In this document: in pieces, positions 60,601-64,000 of the stretch
Layout of the letters: the number at the start of each line of letters is the position of its first letter
Numbering within the stretch: the stretch's first letter is position 1
Assembly (NCBI GenBank): GCA_027922465.2
Contig: BQMF02000176.1
Span: forward strand, 670,956 to 734,955
Length of the DNA stretch: 64,000 nt
Direction of reading: 5' to 3'
DNA from: Turritopsis dohrnii
Taxonomy: Eukaryota > Cnidaria > Hydrozoa > Anthoathecata > Oceaniidae
Made by a program: the position numbers and the translations under genes
The notes under the pieces: generated by a model
The model's input: the letters and a program-made list of their open reading frames with translations, nothing else
Databases searched by the model: none
What the model was told of the DNA's origin: nothing

Positions 60601-61263
60601 ACTAGCAACTGAGTGAGGCTAGCCACGTAAAACAATAGATTAATAAATAAACCTAACTTTCATAGTTCGAAACCTTGCATTCATCGAGTTTTTTCCTATG
60701 GATTTTAACGACATCATATCTGTACACCTATTTCCGAGGTAGTATCACTTCATATGTTTGTCTAGTATTTTGTCGTTTTTCCATACCGGACTTGATCTCG
60801 GATGTATTCTAAGTCAAAATCGTAGATTTATGTGACAATCCGCCAAAAATAGAAACTACTCCCATATCCAGACTAGAATATCTACATATATGAAATAGAG
60901 AAAAGGCCAGTGATTTGAAGATCAGTAGATCATGTATGAAAATTAACAGCTACAATATATATTTGGTTGCAACCCAATCCTCAGGGTGACCCTCTGAGAC
61001 GAGACCCGAAATATCTAATTATGAAATATCAAAAACTTTAAAACTAAATTTTGAAATGTTTCCTCTTTTTGCACGTATGGGTGTTAAAAAAATTATTCAT
61101 CAATTTTCCTCTTCACACAGCTACTTCATATTTTAAGAATCAAAATTCAAATTTGGGTTTAACTTGGGTTTAAAGTTGGATAGGACACATGTGTTGTTAT
61201 AAACATAATTCAGTCTGTAGTTGACTGTTCAATCATTTGTTCTTATGTTCTAGATAACAGCTA
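60601..61263. other. Non-coding stretch
   Basis: Nothing recognised. Confidence 0.35.
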
Positions 61264-61453
61264 CCTTATCGGGGATAATTTCGTTGAGGAAAAGTGATGA
61301 AAATATTGCTACGTGACGAAAAATTTCCCCGACGAAAAGTTTTGAAAAAGTGAAATTTATTAGAAAGTAAAATTTTGCAAAATGACGAAGTTTTCCTGGA
61401 CGAAAATTTTTTCCCGACGTAAATTTTCCCCGACGAAGTTATCCCCGATAAGG
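61264..61453. mobile_element. 190 bp pogo-type MITE
   Basis: Inverted ends CCTTATCGGGGATAATTTCG and CCTTATCGGGGATAACTTCG, flanked by TA (61262-61263, 61454-61455). It shares the first six bases CCTTAT and the TA target with the pogo-like element at 55987-58702. Interior repeats of CCCCGACGAA. No ORF. Confidence 0.85.
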
Positions 61454-61906
61454 TACATTGGATTTTTAACATTGAACGTAACGTCAGTGTAAAATCCTTA
61501 ACCGCAGGTTGTACGTGTAATTTGCTTTTATATTTAAACCAAATAAAAAGTTCGCACTCTTATAAAAATTCCTACAGAAAACTGTTGTGAAAAACTGTTT
61601 TGTAAGCTTTTGCCCAAAATCTTGCACAAAGGTTAGTATCCAGTTACAGAGTGGTTTACTGAAATTGATCTTTTTAGAGATCCAGTTCAAAGAAAGGGAA
61701 ACACGAAATTATTTCATCTCATGTGCGTCTATTAAAAGTTGTTCAAATATATATATATATAACTAAGGATCACACATTAGGCCTGAATATTATGATAGCT
61801 ACCAGTATAAAATTTAAAAAATGGAACGAGTTACAAACACGTTAAAAATGTCAAAAATTTTCAATAATGTATCGAGACGCGTTAAAAGGACAGTACACAC
61901 GCATAT
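61454..61906. other. 3' flank of membrane-protein gene
   Basis: Contains an (AT)n run at about 61749-61762; otherwise nothing recognised. Confidence 0.35.
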
Positions 61907-63193
61907 CTAGCAGGGATAATTATATTGCCGTTCGTACGGTATGTTTGAAGACGGGTATTGGGGAGCCGGCATCTGCATCATATTTGACGTGTTGACAACC
62001 GTCGTGTTGTTACCTCCACCGCCACCACCAGGAGCCATGACAACTGTAGTTCTATCACGATTGCGACAGCAACAACAGTAACAACACGCGATAAATCCTG
62101 CGAGAATGGCCACACCTGCAATTCCAACGCCAGCTTTGGCACCATGCGTCTGTTTTGCCCACCAACAGTCGATACCTAATTATAGAAAGATACATCATCA
62201 ATGTTCTGACATTGGGAATTATGTTGGTTGTTCATGTCGCGGAAACATATATATCTTTGCCCTCTCAAAGAGGTAGAAAAATGTATTATGGTGCAATAAT
62301 AAAATGTTAACATTTCAAAGTATGAAACTACTGAATTTCAAATAGATAATTGCACTGTAGGCGAATTCAAAGAAGTGGTTAAAAATAATATACAAAAGCA
62401 CGAAGCAACTTAAAGCGTTGTTTACACTATGCAAATGATTGCTTAGGGTTTATGTGAAAAATAATGGACATGCATGCGAAAGGAAACACGATCACCATTT
62501 TGTTTGATTTGAAAGCAAGTCCTCTCTGGTTTATTGATTTTGTCTTATGAATTGCTTAAAGTATCTCGTTCTCGTTTATGTTGCCTTATGTTTCCTTATG
62601 TCTATTGTCTTTCACCAATTTCGACTGCATACTCCTAAACTTTCACCAAATCAATTGCATTATTTAAAACCAAGAACTAGACCTTTCTTGGTATTAATCA
62701 AGGTCGATATTAAATCAAACACCACGCCTCCTTTTGATACGATAATTTGATGACAATTAATCACAAATTGTCCCATAATGATTTGTTTTTTTAGGATAAC
62801 GTTGTAATTTCCAAGTCTGAACCAGGCTTTAATGTGTGACAACGGAAACACAACAAAATTTTGAAAAACAAAAACAAAAAAAATCTGCGGGAGTATTATA
62901 TTCATCTGACAAATACTTGAAAGTATTTCAATAAACGTAGTAAAACCTACACCTTACCCACACGAGCCCAGATACATTTGATAAGGTTTACATCGGGATA
63001 GACTTGATGAAAATAATTTGGCAAGGAGCTTATTGAATGGGTTGGACAAAATATTGTCGTCTAAACGGAGCTTTTAGAATACTTGGGAAAAGAAATTTGA
63101 AACCAATAAATTATCGAAATCTCTTACTATCTGGATCCGAGTAACAAGCTTTGATTATATCCACAGTATCACTGATGTCATTGGTCGATCCAA
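61907..63193 (-). CDS. Single-pass membrane protein with cysteine cluster, 3' exons only
   Basis: Exons 63193-63128, 63002-62958 and 62175-61907 join in one phase and end at a TAG. The last exon encodes CWWAKQTHGAKAG, a Gly/Ala-rich transmembrane helix (AGVGIAGVAILAGFIA), the juxtamembrane cluster CCYCCCC, a Gly run and a Pro/Tyr/Asn-rich cytoplasmic tail ending NYPC. Cysteine-rich ectodomain, one helix, CC cluster and PY-type tail recall the Shisa/CYYR1 group, but no close match can be claimed. The middle exon is 45 bases with equal phase at both ends and could be skipped without loss of frame. The 5' exons were not found and may lie beyond the window. Confidence 0.6.
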
Positions 63194-63321
63194 CTATGAG
63201 AGAATGAAAGAGAATTTAAAAACTTGAAACGAAGTATTATATACATATATGCTAGTCTTCTAGGACAAATCCCTCTTGGAAGATTGCCTCCCGTATGATG
63301 CCTCCTCCCCACAGTAAATCG

Positions 63322-63341
63322 CCCCCCCCCCCCCCCCCCCC
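63322..63341 (+). repeat. Poly-C tract
   Basis: Twenty consecutive C at 63322-63341 within a C-run-rich stretch (63290-63390). On the minus strand this is G-run DNA. Length may be uncertain because of sequencing error. Confidence 0.95.
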
Positions 63342-63484
63342 AGGGTATTGATCCCCAGATAATTACCCCCCGGTAACATCCCCCCATGTAGGTAGCCCTA
63401 AACTTAACCCTAACCCCTAATTGGATAGCATCACGGTTAAAAATGTTTTTCACTCTTAGAAATATTAAAGAGATCAACATCAAA

Positions 63485-63870
63485 CATTAGATCTATTCAA
63501 ATTTTTATTCAATTGTCAAACAATGTGCTCCGTGCGTGCTTCAAAAGGTCACTACAAAGTAGAGCATTTTTATTAAAAATGTTTGCACATTTCTATATCG
63601 CTTCTGGCCTTTCAACATATTTTCCCACTGGGAAAAAGCTTCTTTGCCGCCATCCGTATCCTAGTTTTGAGATTGCATACAATTTTATCTGTATAAAGAA
63701 ACAGGCCAGGACTTCAGCAAGCTGCTTTTTTCAGAAAATCGGAACTGAATTCGTTGTTTCGTGTTTCTGTTATCATAAAAAACATATTTTCGATTTTTCA
63801 CTTTACATACTCGGATGTTTCTCATCTTACAAACTAAAAAGGATTTTCAGTTTTTTTCACTGTATGTTGT
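63485..63870 (+). repeat. Third copy of the palindrome-centre dispersed repeat
   Basis: Starts CTATTCAAATTTTTATTCAA and ends with a stretch matching 24490-24640 (TTTTTTCAGAAAATCGGAAC onward); the middle is diverged. Lies outside the palindrome. Confidence 0.75.
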
Positions 63871-64000
63871 CCCGACACAACTTATTTCTTCTCTGATAAA
63901 GTATGGAAAAGCGTTTGCCTCACAAAATGTTCTTACATTTGATATTTATTTGTGAGATTTTAAAAGAAAGTGAACAAAAATAAGGATATACAGCCAAGTC
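63871..64000. other. Window end, non-coding
   Basis: Nothing recognised. Confidence 0.3.

Noticed and set aside
62547..62750. 67-codon frame with a hydrophobic N-terminus on the plus strand
   Set aside because: Lies in an intron of the opposite-strand membrane gene and lacks a donor or domain; a chance frame is more likely.
63395..63420. TTAACCCTAACCCC resembling telomere repeats
   Set aside because: Only about two imperfect units in a C-rich low-complexity stretch; not a telomeric array.

Overview
The window looks like nuclear DNA of a cnidarian, most likely a hydrozoan. It is AT-rich, has short exons with GT/AG introns, and is crowded with DNA transposons. Its best-defined cellular gene is an astacin metalloprotease with a C-terminal ShK module, the architecture of Hydra HMP2 and Podocoryne PMP1. 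Species assignment is inference; no rRNA, tRNA gene or mitochondrial sequence was seen.

The dominant structure is a giant palindrome. Positions 1 to about 23499 reappear reverse-complemented at about 24040 to 49957, and the left arm runs off the window edge. The centre is an array of 20-21 bp units, each carrying the octamer GCGGCCGC, with a roughly 450 bp unique spacer inside it. Each arm holds, from outside inward: nested Tc1/mariner-like elements, a complete 8-exon astacin-ShK gene, a tRNA-like SINE, a lone signal-peptide exon, a hAT transposase fragment, exons of an integrase-core (rve/DDE) family gene, minisatellites and a dispersed repeat. The arms differ by insertions. The left has a 5.6 kb insert carrying a zinc finger/tyrosine recombinase/Myb protein, a 192 bp MITE-like insert and a 100 bp tandem duplication. 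The right has an 8.15 kb composite insert in astacin intron 1. The inner 6.7 kb of each arm is colinear without net indels, while the outer parts are more diverged. This fits a real inverted duplication, or two haplotypes joined head to head at a self-complementary array by an assembler; the sequence alone cannot decide.

Right of the palindrome (49.9-58.7 kb) is a transposon graveyard. It has two copies of a GC-headed repeat, a truncated reverse transcriptase fused to one of them, and an ISL2EU-type element (THAP/DDE transposase plus SWIM/YqaJ nuclease, AT target duplication) split by a pogo-like element (TA duplication) that also carries a HIRAN-like reading frame. Both transposases have one premature stop, and the nuclease frame is shifted.

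The last 5 kb holds an unrecognised degenerate reading frame, two MITEs, the 3' exons of a single-pass membrane protein with a cysteine-rich juxtamembrane segment, and a third copy of a repeat that also flanks the palindrome centre. The astacins are presumably secreted proteases; nearly all other coding capacity belongs to mobile elements, so there is no operon-like functional unit.
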